From the NCBI RefSeq assembly GCF_003337245.1, contig NZ_QPJE01000013.1:1-61700 (forward strand): a stretch of DNA of 61,700 bases, written 5' to 3'. Positions 7,947 to 16,891 of the stretch are shown in pieces; the first letter of the stretch is position 1; each line of letters opens with the position of its first letter. Source of the DNA: Halanaerobium sp. MA284_MarDTE_T2 (lineage in GTDB: Bacteria > Bacillota > Halanaerobiia > Halanaerobiales > Halanaerobiaceae). Below the pieces are notes generated by a model. The model worked only from the letters and a program-made list of their open reading frames with translations. It did not search any database and had not been told where the DNA came from. The position numbers and the translations under genes were made by a program.

Positions 7947-9227
7947 TTAATTATTTAACATAACTTTAAGCATTGCCTGATCTGTCGAAATCATACCTGG
8001 ATTACAAACATAGGCCAGATTATCAATCAGATCTTTAAAGTTGTCTGCCAGCAGGCCATCTTTAGTATCTACTGACTTACCTTCCACTGCCAGTTTAGCA
8101 GAAATTACAGCCCACTCCACTGCAGTGGCTATTTTTAAAGCACAGCCTTCTTTTGCACCATCACAAACAATTCCACTTACAGACCCCAGAACATTTAACA
8201 TTGAAGAAAAAATCTCTTCTTTTTTCCCATCAAGCATATATACAGTACTTGCACTCACACCTACTCCTGCTGCAACAGCAACTCCACACATTGCCGAGAG
8301 ACTTCCGGTAGCTGTTTTTATATATAATGTTATTAAATTACTTAAGGCTAAAGCTCTGAGCAGTTTTTCTTCACTAACATTTTGATGTTTTGCTACAGCA
8401 TAATTTGTTATAAAATTTACTATTCCCTGATTTCCACTTCCTGCACTGCTCATAATTGGCAGTCTACTGCCTGTCATTCGTGCTTCAGATGCTGCAGAGG
8501 CCAACATTCTGGCTTCAGATATCATATTGTCATTTAAAAATTCTTCATCTATAAATTTTCTGAATTTACTGCTGAGGCTGTTTTTAATTTCCAATCCTTC
8601 TTCAGCAACTTTTAGATTCATTTCAACACCATCTTTGAGAAATTTAATATTTTCTAAAGGTACGTTTTTAACATAATCTAAAATATCAGTAAACGAATAA
8701 TTATTAATTCCTTTACAGTCAGCATTATCATTATCATCATTATTAATTTCAAATTTGTCAAACTCACTATCTCTACTTATTTTTTCTATTTTAACAATAT
8801 TTAGATGATTATCAGCAATAATTACACGGACTTTTTCTTCTGGAGTTATTAACTGAGTTTCAATATAAAGTCCACTGATATCATCTCGTATTTTTAAATC
8901 TATTATTTCTCTTTCAATAATTTTGTGAGCAGCTCTTATATCATCTTCTTTAACACCTTCAATTACTTCTAGCTTTTTTGTATAATCACCCATTACCATA
9001 CTCAGAGCAGCCGCCATAATTGGACCCTTATGATTTGTGCCGGGAATTCCTACTCTGGCAGCGTTTTTATAAATATTGAGGCTCACCATAATTTTAACTT
9101 TTTCTATTTCACTATTTATTTCATCTTTTGCCCTTGCTAATGCATAAGCTACTGCAACCGGCTCTGTACATCCCAGTGCCGGTTTTATCGTTTCTTTTAA
9201 TAGATCTGTTATTTTATCTGTTTTCAT
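7947..9227 (-). CDS. L-cysteine desulfidase / UPF0597 family (serine dehydratase alpha-like)
   Basis: Iron-sulfur lyase of the CdsB/YhaM family that breaks L-cysteine into sulfide, ammonia and pyruvate; related to the alpha chain of L-serine dehydratase. 426 aa, cytoplasmic. Visible motifs are KPALGCTEPVAVAYALA at the N-terminus, SSAGSGNQGI, MCGVAVAAGVGVSA and GIVCDGAKEGCALK, with the Cys residues that should hold the cluster. The longer frame begins with GTG at 9236, but ATG at 9227 is correctly spaced from AAAGGTG and is taken as the start. It follows ridA by 25 bases. RidA hydrolyses the enamine/imine that such lyases release, a fitting partner. Confidence 0.9.
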   Translation of the reverse strand: MKTDKITDLLKETIKPALGCTEPVAVAYALARAKDEINSEIEKVKIMVSLNIYKNAARVGIPGTNHKGPIMAAALSMVMGDYTKKLEVIEGVKEDDIRAAHKIIEREIIDLKIRDDISGLYIETQLITPEEKVRVIIADNHLNIVKIEKISRDSEFDKFEINNDDNDNADCKGINNYSFTDILDYVKNVPLENIKFLKDGVEMNLKVAEEGLEIKNSLSSKFRKFIDEEFLNDNMISEARMLASAASEARMTGSRLPIMSSAGSGNQGIVNFITNYAVAKHQNVSEEKLLRALALSNLITLYIKTATGSLSAMCGVAVAAGVGVSASTVYMLDGKKEEIFSSMLNVLGSVSGIVCDGAKEGCALKIATAVEWAVISAKLAVEGKSVDTKDGLLADNFKDLIDNLAYVCNPGMISTDQAMLKVMLNN

Positions 9228-9252
9228 ATAAATCACCTTTCTATGTTATTAC

Positions 9253-9627
9253 TTATCTGGCAATAGCTTCAATTTCAATTAAAGAATTTTTAGGAAGTTT
9301 TGCTACTTCTATACATGATCTTGCCGGTGGAATATCTCCAAAATATTCTTCATAAATTTCATTTACTTTATCAAAATTACCTAGATCAGATAGAAATATT
9401 GTAGTTTTAATGATATTATCCATTCCAAGATTTGCTTTTTTAAGAACGTTTTTTAAATTTTCCAAAACCTGTACTGTCTGTTTTTCAATATTATTTTCTA
9501 CCATTTCTGAAGTTTCTGGATTAATAGGAATCTGGCCTGATGTAAAAATAAAGCCCTCAATCTCAATTCCCTGTGAGTATGGACCTATTGCTGCCGGTGC
9601 AGCTTCTGTATTAATCTGTTTTTTCAT
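9253..9627 (-). CDS. ridA: RidA family 2-iminobutanoate/2-iminopropanoate deaminase
   Basis: Small cytoplasmic enzyme (124 aa from the ATG at 9627; a TTG two codons upstream is possible) that hydrolyses reactive enamines and imines formed by PLP- or Fe-S-dependent amino-acid lyases. The family signature is intact: IGPYSQGIEIEGFIFTSGQIPINPET at the N-terminus and PARSCIEVAKLPKNSLIEIEAIA at the end with the substrate-binding Arg. It is the first gene of the operon with the cysteine desulfidase and symporter. Shine-Dalgarno AAAGGAG lies 10 bases before ATG. Confidence 0.93.
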   Translation of the reverse strand: MKKQINTEAAPAAIGPYSQGIEIEGFIFTSGQIPINPETSEMVENNIEKQTVQVLENLKNVLKKANLGMDNIIKTTIFLSDLGNFDKVNEIYEEYFGDIPPARSCIEVAKLPKNSLIEIEAIAR

Positions 9628-9720
9628 AAACAATCATCTCCTTTTAATTTTTATATTATTAAAACTTAAATATTGCTTATATACTTTTGTTAATAATTAT
9701 TTATTGTTTTAATAATATAT

Positions 9721-9754
9721 TATTATAATAACAATATATTATTATTATGTCAAT
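9721..9754 (-). promoter_or_regulatory. Candidate promoter of the ridA operon
   Basis: TTGACA at 9754-9749 on the minus strand is followed by a very AT-rich stretch with TATTAT/TATAAT-like boxes 18-21 bases downstream. The whole 9660-9780 tract is almost pure A/T with ATTATTAT repeats. It lies about 100 bases before ridA. Confidence 0.5.
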
Positions 9755-9793
9755 ATATTTATTATTATAATAATAGTTTTTTATTTAAAGCAA

Positions 9794-9823
9794 AAATCCC
9801 GCCAATTAATTTCAGCGGGATTT
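9794..9823 (-). terminator. Intrinsic terminator after the M20 peptidase gene
   Basis: AAATCCCGC pairs with GCGGGATTT around a 12-base loop; on the minus strand it runs into TTTTTGCTTT. It lies 43 bases after the stop at 9867. Confidence 0.85.
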
Positions 9824-9866
9824 CACAGACATTATTAAATTTATACATTTGAATTCTGAGCATTTT

Positions 9867-11042
9867 TTATTCTAGAAAATTTAGAGCTGTTTTGACCAGC
9901 ACCTTAATTCCTGCTCCAATTGATCTTTCATCAAAAATAACTCTAGCATTGTGCAGGGAAATACGGGAATTATCATCTTCATTGGCTGTTCCCAGTCTTA
10001 TCATTGCTCCTGGAGTATTTTCTAAATAAAAAGCAAAATCTTCTCCTCCCATTGAAGGCTCGTCTAACTTAACAACATTTTCTTCTCCCAGCATTTCAAC
10101 TGCTGACCTTTCAATGGTATCAACTACATTTTCATCAGCCACCAGAGGTGGAACTCCCTTATTAACTTGAAGTTCAGCTTCCCCACCCATACTGATCGCT
10201 GTATGTTTTATTATTCTTTCCAGTCTATCAAAAATTTCCATACGAGTTTTATGTTTAACAGTCCTCACTGTCCCCGTCATAACAACTTCATCCGGTATAA
10301 TATTTGAGGCTGTACCAGCATTTAAAGTTCCAACTGTTACTACTATTGGATCCAGAGGTGATGTTTCTCTGCTCACTGCAGTTTGAATTTTTGTCAGTAT
10401 ATATCCAGAAATTATTACCGGGTCAATACAGTCTTCAGGATGTGCTGCATGACCACCTTTTCCTCTAACTTTTACTATAATTTCATCTGCAGAAGCAGTT
10501 GTCGGTCCTTTTTTTAAACCAACTTTTCCTCCTTCAAGATTGGGCCAGGTATGTACTGCAACAGCTGCATCAACATCAGGATCCTTCATACATCCTGCTT
10601 TCATAAGAGCTACTGCTCCACCCAGCTTTTCCTCTGCCGGCTGAAAGAAAAATTTAATATTCCCTTTAATCTGATCTTTATAATGACTCAAAACTTTTGC
10701 TGCACCAAACAGTACTGAAGTGTGAATATCATGGCCGCAGGCATGCATAACATGTTTATTTTGTGAAGCAAAAGGAAGTCCTGTCTCTTCCTGAATTGGC
10801 AGTGCATCCATATCAGCCCTTAAAGCAATCGTTTTACCTGGTTTATCACCTCGTAGAATCACAATCAAACCTGTTTTAAGTCCGTCTTTTATAATTTCTA
10901 AACCTTCAACCTGAGATAGCTCATCCTCCAGCAGTTTTGTTGTTTCAACTTCTTCAAAACTCAATTCTGGATTCTGATGAATTTTACGCCTGAGTTCTAC
11001 TGCTTCCTTATCAATCTTTTCAGTTAACTTTGTTAGATCCAT
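9867..11042 (-). CDS. M20D family amidohydrolase (N-acyl-amino acid/hippurate hydrolase type)
   Basis: Metal-dependent cytoplasmic hydrolase, 391 aa, normal length. Catalytic motifs are visible: ALRADMDALPIQEETG (metal and catalytic Asp), HACGHDIHTS (metal-binding His), FFQPAEEKLGGA (catalytic Glu) and GGEDFAFYLE near the C-terminus. The dimerisation domain lies at about residues 180-290. The family cleaves N-acyl amino acids, hippurate or indole conjugates; the exact substrate cannot be read from sequence. Monocistronic: its own terminator follows and a repeat-rich gap of 288 bases precedes it. The Shine-Dalgarno GGAGAA is rather far (12 bases) from the ATG. Confidence 0.93.
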   Translation of the reverse strand: MDLTKLTEKIDKEAVELRRKIHQNPELSFEEVETTKLLEDELSQVEGLEIIKDGLKTGLIVILRGDKPGKTIALRADMDALPIQEETGLPFASQNKHVMHACGHDIHTSVLFGAAKVLSHYKDQIKGNIKFFFQPAEEKLGGAVALMKAGCMKDPDVDAAVAVHTWPNLEGGKVGLKKGPTTASADEIIVKVRGKGGHAAHPEDCIDPVIISGYILTKIQTAVSRETSPLDPIVVTVGTLNAGTASNIIPDEVVMTGTVRTVKHKTRMEIFDRLERIIKHTAISMGGEAELQVNKGVPPLVADENVVDTIERSAVEMLGEENVVKLDEPSMGGEDFAFYLENTPGAMIRLGTANEDDNSRISLHNARVIFDERSIGAGIKVLVKTALNFLE

Positions 11043-11115
11043 CTTTTACTTAATTCTCCTCTACTTTTAGATTTTTGAATATTTATTTTATTATACTATG
11101 CAATTTGTGCAATTC

Positions 11116-11181
11116 GTACCGGGTACAAATTATATTTTTCACATGTACCGGGTACATATCACCCTTTTTTGTACCGGGTAC
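11116..11181. repeat. Three direct copies of GTACCGGGTAC
   Basis: The 11-bp odd-centred palindrome GTACCGGGTAC occurs at 11116, 11145 and 11171, upstream of the M20 peptidase gene. The first and third are flanked by AAA and TTT so that they can pair with each other with a central mismatch. This is the G variant of the GTACC repeat family. Confidence 0.8.
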
Positions 11182-11202
11182 AGAAAAACCATAAAAACAA
11201 AA

Positions 11203-11241
11203 AATATAATCCCACCGTAAAAATATCGGCAGGATTATATT
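11203..11241 (-). terminator. Intrinsic terminator after the flavoprotein gene
   Basis: On the minus strand ATATAATCCTGCCG pairs with CGGTGGGATTATAT (one mismatch) and is followed by TTTTTTGTTTTT. It lies 90 bases after the stop at 11331. Confidence 0.8.
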
Positions 11242-11330
11242 AATTGTATTTAATGTTAATATGACTTTATATAATGTTTAATATTTAATATCTAAAAACT
11301 GCAGTATTCAAACATTTATACGTAATCCAT

Positions 11331-13040
11331 TTATTTTACAAATTCAGCAGCTTTTGCCCCTGCAGTTTTACCAAAGGTTGTTATATCTGCCAGAGCATTT
11401 CCGCCAAGCCTATTAGCTCCATGAATTCCGCCTGTTACTTCACCAGCAGCATATAAGCCTTCAATAACTTCACCAGATTTATTTATTACTTCTGTACTTA
11501 AATTAATCTTAACTCCACCCATTGTGTGGTGAACAGCAGGTCCAACTTCCACTGCATAATAAGGAGCTTTAGTCAATTCTGACTTCATATTTTCTCTGCC
11601 AAAATCTTTGTCGTTTCCGGATTTTACAAAGCCATTATATCTATTTACAGTTGATTTAAGCTGGTCTGCATCTAAGTTCATTTTTTCTGCTAAAGCTGTA
11701 AGAGACTCTGCTTCTGTTAGCAGTCCTGCTTTATAATAACTTTCAATTGCAGAAAGACTTTCTCTTACACCCTGATCAAAGATTAAAAATGCAGTTTGAC
11801 CTTCCTGATCCAGCTCTGCAGCAGAAACAATATCTCTTGTTTCCAGCTCATCTACAAATCTCACTGCGTCTCTATTAACCAGAATAGCGCCATTACCTCT
11901 GACAGCCTCGGTAATCATTTTATTTTTAACAGGTACAACAGTCGGGTGTGTCTGAATTTCTTTCATATCAACTAACGCAACATTTAATGGTGCCAAAAAA
12001 TCTAATGCATCACCGGTTGCTCCAGGTGCATTGGTTGTTCCAAATCCTTTAAGACTTGGATCAAATTTAACAACTTTTTCGGGATTGGCTCCAAAACCTC
12101 CTGTAGCAACAATTACAGCTTCTGCATTAATATTATAACGCCCATTTTTATTTTCAACAGTAATACCATTCACCGCATTTCCGTTGTGGAGAATTTCTAC
12201 TGCTTTTGTGCTTAATCTAATATCAACACCAGCTTTTTTGGCGTTTTTTACAAGAACATCTACCAAATGTGAGCCGACTGCAGCACCACCAGCAGGTCTG
12301 TGAGCTCTACTGACACTAGCTCCTCCAAGTCTTCCTACATCTGATAAATCAACACCAAGTTTTGTAAGCCAGGCAACTGTTTCATCTGCTGTTTCAGTTA
12401 ATTTATTAACCAGCAGTGCATTATTTTTCAGCTTACCGCCAAGCATTGTATCTTCAAAAAATAGATCTGCATCATCTTCAATACCATTTGCTTTTTGAAA
12501 TTCAGTTTCTGCCGCATTTAAACCACCAGTTGCATAGGCAGTATTCCCACCAAGTATTGGCATTTTCTCAACAAGAATTACATCTACACCCCTACTGCTG
12601 GCTTCAATTGCTGCACTAAGTCCAGCACCACCACCACCAATAACTACAATATCAGTAGAGGTATCAGAATTTGTTTCTTTTTTAACAGCAGTTTTGGCAG
12701 TCAGTGTTATTCCTGCTTTACTGACAGCATCTTCAACTGCAGAAATAATTGCCTTACTTGTAACCGTTGCACCAGAAACAGTATCTACATCTATACTGTT
12801 AGATGCTATGATATCAGAAATCACCTGATCAAAAGCAGGATCAGTAAAATTTGATTCTTTACTTTCCAGAACATTAATTTCCTTTATTTCCTGATTTTCA
12901 ATAATCACTTCCAGCTTAAGATTTCCATTATGCCCTTCTGCCTCACCAGTATAACTTTCCTCCGCCAGAACACTACCTGCAGCTGAAACTATCAGAAGCA
13001 GCACCAGAAATAGTACAGCTGTTTTACTTTTTAATCTCAT
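11331..13040 (-). CDS. Exported FMN-binding/FAD-dependent reductase (fumarate/urocanate reductase type)
   Basis: Extracytoplasmic flavoprotein, 569 aa. Residues 1-26 are a signal peptide (basic start, long hydrophobic core, ALA-like cleavage before AEESY). Residues 27-110 form an FMN-binding domain with the flavinylation motif DTVSGATVT (Thr92 as FMN acceptor, normally loaded by ApbE). From 130 a FAD-binding fold begins with DIVVIGGGGAGLSAAIEASS. The C-terminus has VGPAVHHTMGGVKIN and GLYAAGEVTGGIHGANRLGG, typical of fumarate-reductase flavoproteins. There are no CXXCH haem sites, so electrons must enter through FMN. The substrate may be fumarate, urocanate or another enoate. ATG at 13040 is chosen because GGAGGG stands 7 bases before it; the ATG at 13055 lies upstream of that site. 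Confidence 0.9.
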   Translation of the reverse strand: MRLKSKTAVLFLVLLLIVSAAGSVLAEESYTGEAEGHNGNLKLEVIIENQEIKEINVLESKESNFTDPAFDQVISDIIASNSIDVDTVSGATVTSKAIISAVEDAVSKAGITLTAKTAVKKETNSDTSTDIVVIGGGGAGLSAAIEASSRGVDVILVEKMPILGGNTAYATGGLNAAETEFQKANGIEDDADLFFEDTMLGGKLKNNALLVNKLTETADETVAWLTKLGVDLSDVGRLGGASVSRAHRPAGGAAVGSHLVDVLVKNAKKAGVDIRLSTKAVEILHNGNAVNGITVENKNGRYNINAEAVIVATGGFGANPEKVVKFDPSLKGFGTTNAPGATGDALDFLAPLNVALVDMKEIQTHPTVVPVKNKMITEAVRGNGAILVNRDAVRFVDELETRDIVSAAELDQEGQTAFLIFDQGVRESLSAIESYYKAGLLTEAESLTALAEKMNLDADQLKSTVNRYNGFVKSGNDKDFGRENMKSELTKAPYYAVEVGPAVHHTMGGVKINLSTEVINKSGEVIEGLYAAGEVTGGIHGANRLGGNALADITTFGKTAGAKAAEFVK

Positions 13041-13090
13041 AATAAAACCCTCCATTCAATTATTGTGCAGACCAGCAGACCAAGCAGACA

Positions 13091-13126
13091 GTACCAGGTA
13101 CAAAAAGGCCTTTTTGTACCTGGTAC
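13091..13126. repeat. GTACC-type 36-bp perfect palindrome
   Basis: Identical to the element at 2891-2926, also preceded by GCAGACCAGCAGACC (13065). It lies between the dhaK-like gene and the flavoprotein gene, both on the minus strand, 4 bases after the dhaK-like stop, where it can serve as terminator. Confidence 0.85.
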
Positions 13127-13130
13127 ACAC

Positions 13131-14141
13131 TTAGAGGCAGGTGAATCCAACTGCATCACAGTCAGCTGCAAACAGCTCTTTTAATTCATCATCAACTTTA
13201 GTAAGAGTTATAGAATAACCTGCCATTTCCTGTGAAGTAAAGAATTCTCCAATATAGTTTTTAAATATTTTTATACCCTTTTCCTGAAGCATATTATATA
13301 CCTTTCTATAGGAAATATACATCTCCAGTCTTGAAGTAGACCCAAGACCATTAATCAGAACTACAACTTCATCTCCTTTTTTGTAGGGAAGATCTTCCAG
13401 AACAATATTTAAAAGATCTGCCGTAATCTCATCATTTGTTTTCATCATTTCTCTTCTAATACCGGGTTCTCCGTGGTGGCCGACGCCAATTTCCATCTCC
13501 CCTTCAGCCAGCTCAAAACTTGGCTCTCCATTTGTTGGCATTATACAGGGCTTATGAGCAACTCCCATACTTCTTGTATTGAAAAGAGCTCTTTCAGCCG
13601 TTTCTTTAATTTCATCAAGGCTGTAACCTTTTTCAGCCATAGCCCCAGCCAGCTTCCAGATAATCACCTCACCGGCAACTCCCCGCCTGTTTTTCATCTT
13701 TTCCTTTGGCGCAGAAGCAACATCATCATTTATAATCACAGTTTTAACATCTATTCCTTCTTCTTCTGCCATTTCTGAAGCCATTTCAAAATTCATAATA
13801 TCTCCACTGAAATTACCTATACAACAAATAACTCCCTTTCCACCATCTGCAGCCTTAATTGCCGCATAGATATGGTCAACAGAAGGGGAAGAAAATATAT
13901 CTCCAACAGCAACTGCATCAAGAGCACCATCACCAATATAGCCCATAAATGCGGGCAGATGTCCTGAACCCCCACCAGAAACGACTCCAACCTTTCCTTC
14001 AATAGGAGCTTCTTTTTTTGCTACTGATCTTTCCGAAACCTGCTTAATCCTGTCCTCATGTGATTTAACAAAACCATCGATCATTTCTTCAATAAGCTCT
14101 TCCGGGTCATTAAGATACTTTTCATAATTTGGATTACCCAT
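13131..14141 (-). CDS. Dihydroxyacetone kinase DhaK-type subunit
   Basis: Substrate-binding half of a dihydroxyacetone-type kinase, 336 aa, about the length of DhaK alone. The N-terminal SGGGSGHLPAFMGYIG loop and the covalent substrate His in GVGHHGEPGI are present; GVAHKPCIMPTNGEPSF matches the family. No DhaL (ATP or ADP domain) or DhaM is encoded in the window, so the phosphate-donating partner must lie elsewhere. It is 18 bases downstream of the HAD phosphatase and belongs to the operon with the araM-like gene. Known relatives also phosphorylate erythrulose and other short ketoses, so dihydroxyacetone is only the default substrate. Confidence 0.88.
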   Translation of the reverse strand: MGNPNYEKYLNDPEELIEEMIDGFVKSHEDRIKQVSERSVAKKEAPIEGKVGVVSGGGSGHLPAFMGYIGDGALDAVAVGDIFSSPSVDHIYAAIKAADGGKGVICCIGNFSGDIMNFEMASEMAEEEGIDVKTVIINDDVASAPKEKMKNRRGVAGEVIIWKLAGAMAEKGYSLDEIKETAERALFNTRSMGVAHKPCIMPTNGEPSFELAEGEMEIGVGHHGEPGIRREMMKTNDEITADLLNIVLEDLPYKKGDEVVVLINGLGSTSRLEMYISYRKVYNMLQEKGIKIFKNYIGEFFTSQEMAGYSITLTKVDDELKELFAADCDAVGFTCL

Positions 14142-14159
14142 AAACCCAGCCCCCTTATA

Positions 14160-14957
14160 TTATTTTTTCAGCTGCTCCATTATATCAGCAACTGAATTAA
14201 AAACATAATCAACTTCCTGTGGGCTTTCCGCAACAGTTTTTTGGGTTGATTCACCACTGAGAACCAGAATGCCTGTAATACCGGCATTGATAGCCATCTG
14301 AATATCAGTATAAATTCTATCTCCAACCATTGCCATTCCCTCTTTTTTAATACCCAGTTTTTTGGAGACATAATCTACCATCAGAGTATTTGGTTTTCCA
14401 ACCACAAGCGGCCTCTTCCCGGTTGAAGTTTCCAGCAGACTTATAATAGAGCCACAGTCAGGCATGCTTTTCCCGTTTTCTAATGGACAGACAGAATCAG
14501 GATTTGTCGCTATATATTCTACACCCTCTAAAATGAGATCATGTGCATCCCACAGCTTTTTATAATTTAATGTTTTATCAAAACCGAGGACAAGAAAATC
14601 TATCTCTTCGTTTTTGTCTTTTACTAGTTTGAGACCTGCACTGGCCAGCTCCCTTTCTAATGAAGGTGTCCCCACCGGATATACAGCAGCATTCTCCTTA
14701 TGTTCTCTTACATAATTGGCTGTCACCTGACCTGAATTAACTATCTTTTCCAGCGGAACATCAAGCCCAAAATTTTTTAGCTTTTTTTGATAATCATCTG
14801 TATTTTTAGAAGAATTATTGGTAAAAAACACATACTCTTTATCCTGTTCTTCAAGTAATTTTATAAAATCAACTGCTTGATCAATAAGCTGATTACTCAA
14901 GTATATAGTTCCATCCATATCAAGCAAAAAACAATCGATATCTTTAATACTGTTCAT
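14160..14957 (-). CDS. HAD-IIA family sugar/glycerol phosphatase (NagD/AraL type)
   Basis: Cytoplasmic phosphatase of the haloacid dehalogenase superfamily, 265 aa. Motif I is LLDMDGTIY with Asp13 (nucleophile) and Asp15; motif II is FFTNNSS; GKPNT and MVGDRIYTDIQMAINAG are motifs III and IV; the cap is of type C2a. It sits between the araM-like gene (105 bases upstream) and dhaK (18 bases downstream). The pair araL-araM in the Bacillus subtilis arabinose operon has the same two families side by side, suggesting a role in removing phosphate from a small phosphosugar or glycerol phosphate. Confidence 0.9.
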   Translation of the reverse strand: MNSIKDIDCFLLDMDGTIYLSNQLIDQAVDFIKLLEEQDKEYVFFTNNSSKNTDDYQKKLKNFGLDVPLEKIVNSGQVTANYVREHKENAAVYPVGTPSLERELASAGLKLVKDKNEEIDFLVLGFDKTLNYKKLWDAHDLILEGVEYIATNPDSVCPLENGKSMPDCGSIISLLETSTGKRPLVVGKPNTLMVDYVSKKLGIKKEGMAMVGDRIYTDIQMAINAGITGILVLSGESTQKTVAESPQEVDYVFNSVADIMEQLKK

Positions 14958-15062
14958 TAACTATCATTCCTTTAACTGTATTAATTTGCTTTATATCTCC
15001 TTATTTTTTTAGCTTCTCTCTATATTAATCTCTTCTTTCACCCTTTATTATTTTTAATAAAG

Positions 15063-16394
15063 TTAAAGTTTTTTCTCCAACTCTGCCACCGCATCCTGAG
15101 ACCACTCTTCAATTAATCCAAGCTGTGTTAAAAGAGTGAGGATAGAGTAGCGGGCCCTAATTTCAAAGCCGTAATTCACTGCTTTATTTAACCAGTCTCG
15201 ATTTAAATTTTTTACATCTTCTCTTTCAAAAAATCCGAAATCATCCAAAATTTTTTCTATACTTTGAAGCTTATCTTTATATTCTCTAATATAGCTTTTT
15301 AGATTTTCTTCTTTCTCCAGCAATCTCGCCTGAGATATTTTTTCTCTTTCCCAGCGTTTATCAAGAAGATTGAGTATTTTAGGTGCTTTATCCAGATATA
15401 TTTCCTTTATATTTTTTTCTCTCAGTTTGCGGTTGTGTTTAATTTCCAGTTCAGAAAAATCAGTTTCCAGCAGCCGCAGATACATATTACTTGTTATAAC
15501 TGCAGCAACCCCAACTTTAATGCCGTGTGTTGGTACAGGTTGCTTAAATATGCCAGAATACATATCAAAAAAATGAGATATCTGATGTTCACCTGCAGAT
15601 GCAGGTCTTGAGTTCCCGACCATCATCATCGCAATCCCGGAATATATAAGACCTTTTGTTAGTAATTCAATTCCTTTAATCTTTCGATCTATAATAGTTT
15701 TATAATTATCCATCAGCTCATTCAGCACATTTTCTACCATATTATAAGCTTCCTGACAGAAATATGCATCAAGCAGTTCTCTCTGCATTTTCCATCCTAA
15801 TAGAGAGGTCACTTTGCCCAGCAGATCACCGATTCCTGACTGAATTAACTTCCAGGGAGAAGCTGCCAGAATATTTAAATCAGCAGCAATAAACTCTGGT
15901 GGTGTAATATCATAAGATTTTTTAACCCCTTCTGCAGTAATAGAGGCAATTGAAGATGCATAACCGTCCATTGATGGTGCTGTGGCAACAACAGAATAAC
16001 CTCTTCCCATTTTTCGCGCTGCATAAGCAGTAAGATCATTTATACTTCCTGAACCAACTGCAACAATATATCCATCATCATCTGTCCCTGCTAAAACACT
16101 AAAAATAGCATCAGGGTCAGGAACCAGGTGGTCATCGCCTTCTTTTTCCTTAAGCAGTATTTCTTTTACTTCAAATCCGGCTTCATTAAGTACCGACTGC
16201 ACAGCATTACCGGCAGCTTTTTTAGTGTTTTTATCATTTATAACATAGATTTTTTCTTCCTCTGTTACTTGCTTAATTAACTCGGGCAGTTTATCAACAG
16301 CATTTTCTTCGATCAAAACTTCTTTTATTGGAATCTGATGTGTTCTTCCACAGGAACATTTTTTTCCTGAAATTTCATTAATATTTAAATCCAT
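15063..16394 (-). CDS. araM: sn-glycerol-1-phosphate dehydrogenase (AraM/EgsA family)
   Basis: NAD(P)-dependent metal dehydrogenase that interconverts dihydroxyacetone phosphate and sn-glycerol-1-phosphate, 443 aa. The N-terminus has CSCGRTHQIPIKEVLIEENAVDKLP, typical of AraM. The dinucleotide loop is VAVGSGSINDLTAYAARK; ATAPSMDGYASSIASI follows. Metal-site regions are ASPWKLIQSGIGDLLGK, SAGEHQISHFFDM and PTHGIKVGVA. ATG at 16394 is chosen because AAAGGAG stands 7 bases before it; the upstream ATG at 16469 has no such site. First gene of the araM - HAD - dhaK operon, divergent from a DeoR regulator. Confidence 0.9.
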   Translation of the reverse strand: MDLNINEISGKKCSCGRTHQIPIKEVLIEENAVDKLPELIKQVTEEEKIYVINDKNTKKAAGNAVQSVLNEAGFEVKEILLKEKEGDDHLVPDPDAIFSVLAGTDDDGYIVAVGSGSINDLTAYAARKMGRGYSVVATAPSMDGYASSIASITAEGVKKSYDITPPEFIAADLNILAASPWKLIQSGIGDLLGKVTSLLGWKMQRELLDAYFCQEAYNMVENVLNELMDNYKTIIDRKIKGIELLTKGLIYSGIAMMMVGNSRPASAGEHQISHFFDMYSGIFKQPVPTHGIKVGVAAVITSNMYLRLLETDFSELEIKHNRKLREKNIKEIYLDKAPKILNLLDKRWEREKISQARLLEKEENLKSYIREYKDKLQSIEKILDDFGFFEREDVKNLNRDWLNKAVNYGFEIRARYSILTLLTQLGLIEEWSQDAVAELEKKL

Positions 16395-16817
16395 ATTATT
16401 TCTCCTTTCAGTAATATAATTAAAAATTATTAAGGAGTCATACTTTAAAATTACAGCTGTTAGAAACAAATTATTTAAATTTGTCTAATTTACAGATATT
16501 TATCCACTTAAATACTAACATAATATAAAAATTAAAGCAAGTAATTATTATTGTTTCTTTCTGTTTATTTCTGTTTATTTTTATAATGTTTAAAAATTGT
16601 ACTCCTAATGACATTAAATTCGGCTTTATCACACTTTAAATAAAGATTACCATTTTAATTGATCAAGACTAAACTATTTTTACATGCTTTGAATACTAAA
16701 TACAGTATGAATAAAGTTGATTAAATTATCATTTTATTGGTAGTTTTTATTTTCTTTTATTTTAGACATTAAATAAAAAAATAATTTAAAATATATAAAC
16801 ATATGATTGTAATTTGC
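16395..16817. other. A+T-rich divergent intergenic region
   Basis: About 420 bases between the araM-like gene and the DeoR promoter. I see AT-rich sequence and short repeats such as TTTCTGTTTATTTCTGTTTAT (about 16558), but no ORF, RNA or clear palindrome. Confidence 0.5.
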
Positions 16818-16883
16818 TTGACATTCAAAATATTATAAAATACAATTATAATAAATGACAGTAGTTTTAAACCTACTAGGAGG
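16818..16883 (+). promoter_or_regulatory. Promoter and ribosome-binding site of the DeoR regulator
   Basis: TTGACA (16818-16823), a 17-base spacer and TACAAT (16841-16846) make a near-consensus sigma-A promoter. AGGAGG at 16878-16883 lies 8 bases before the ATG. Confidence 0.75.
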
Positions 16884-16891
16884 TATTTTAG

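Noticed and set aside
9660-9790. Replication origin or CRISPR-like AT repeats
   Set aside because: ATTATTAT runs are simple low-complexity sequence without DnaA-box clusters or regular spacers; no CRISPR array seen anywhere in the window.
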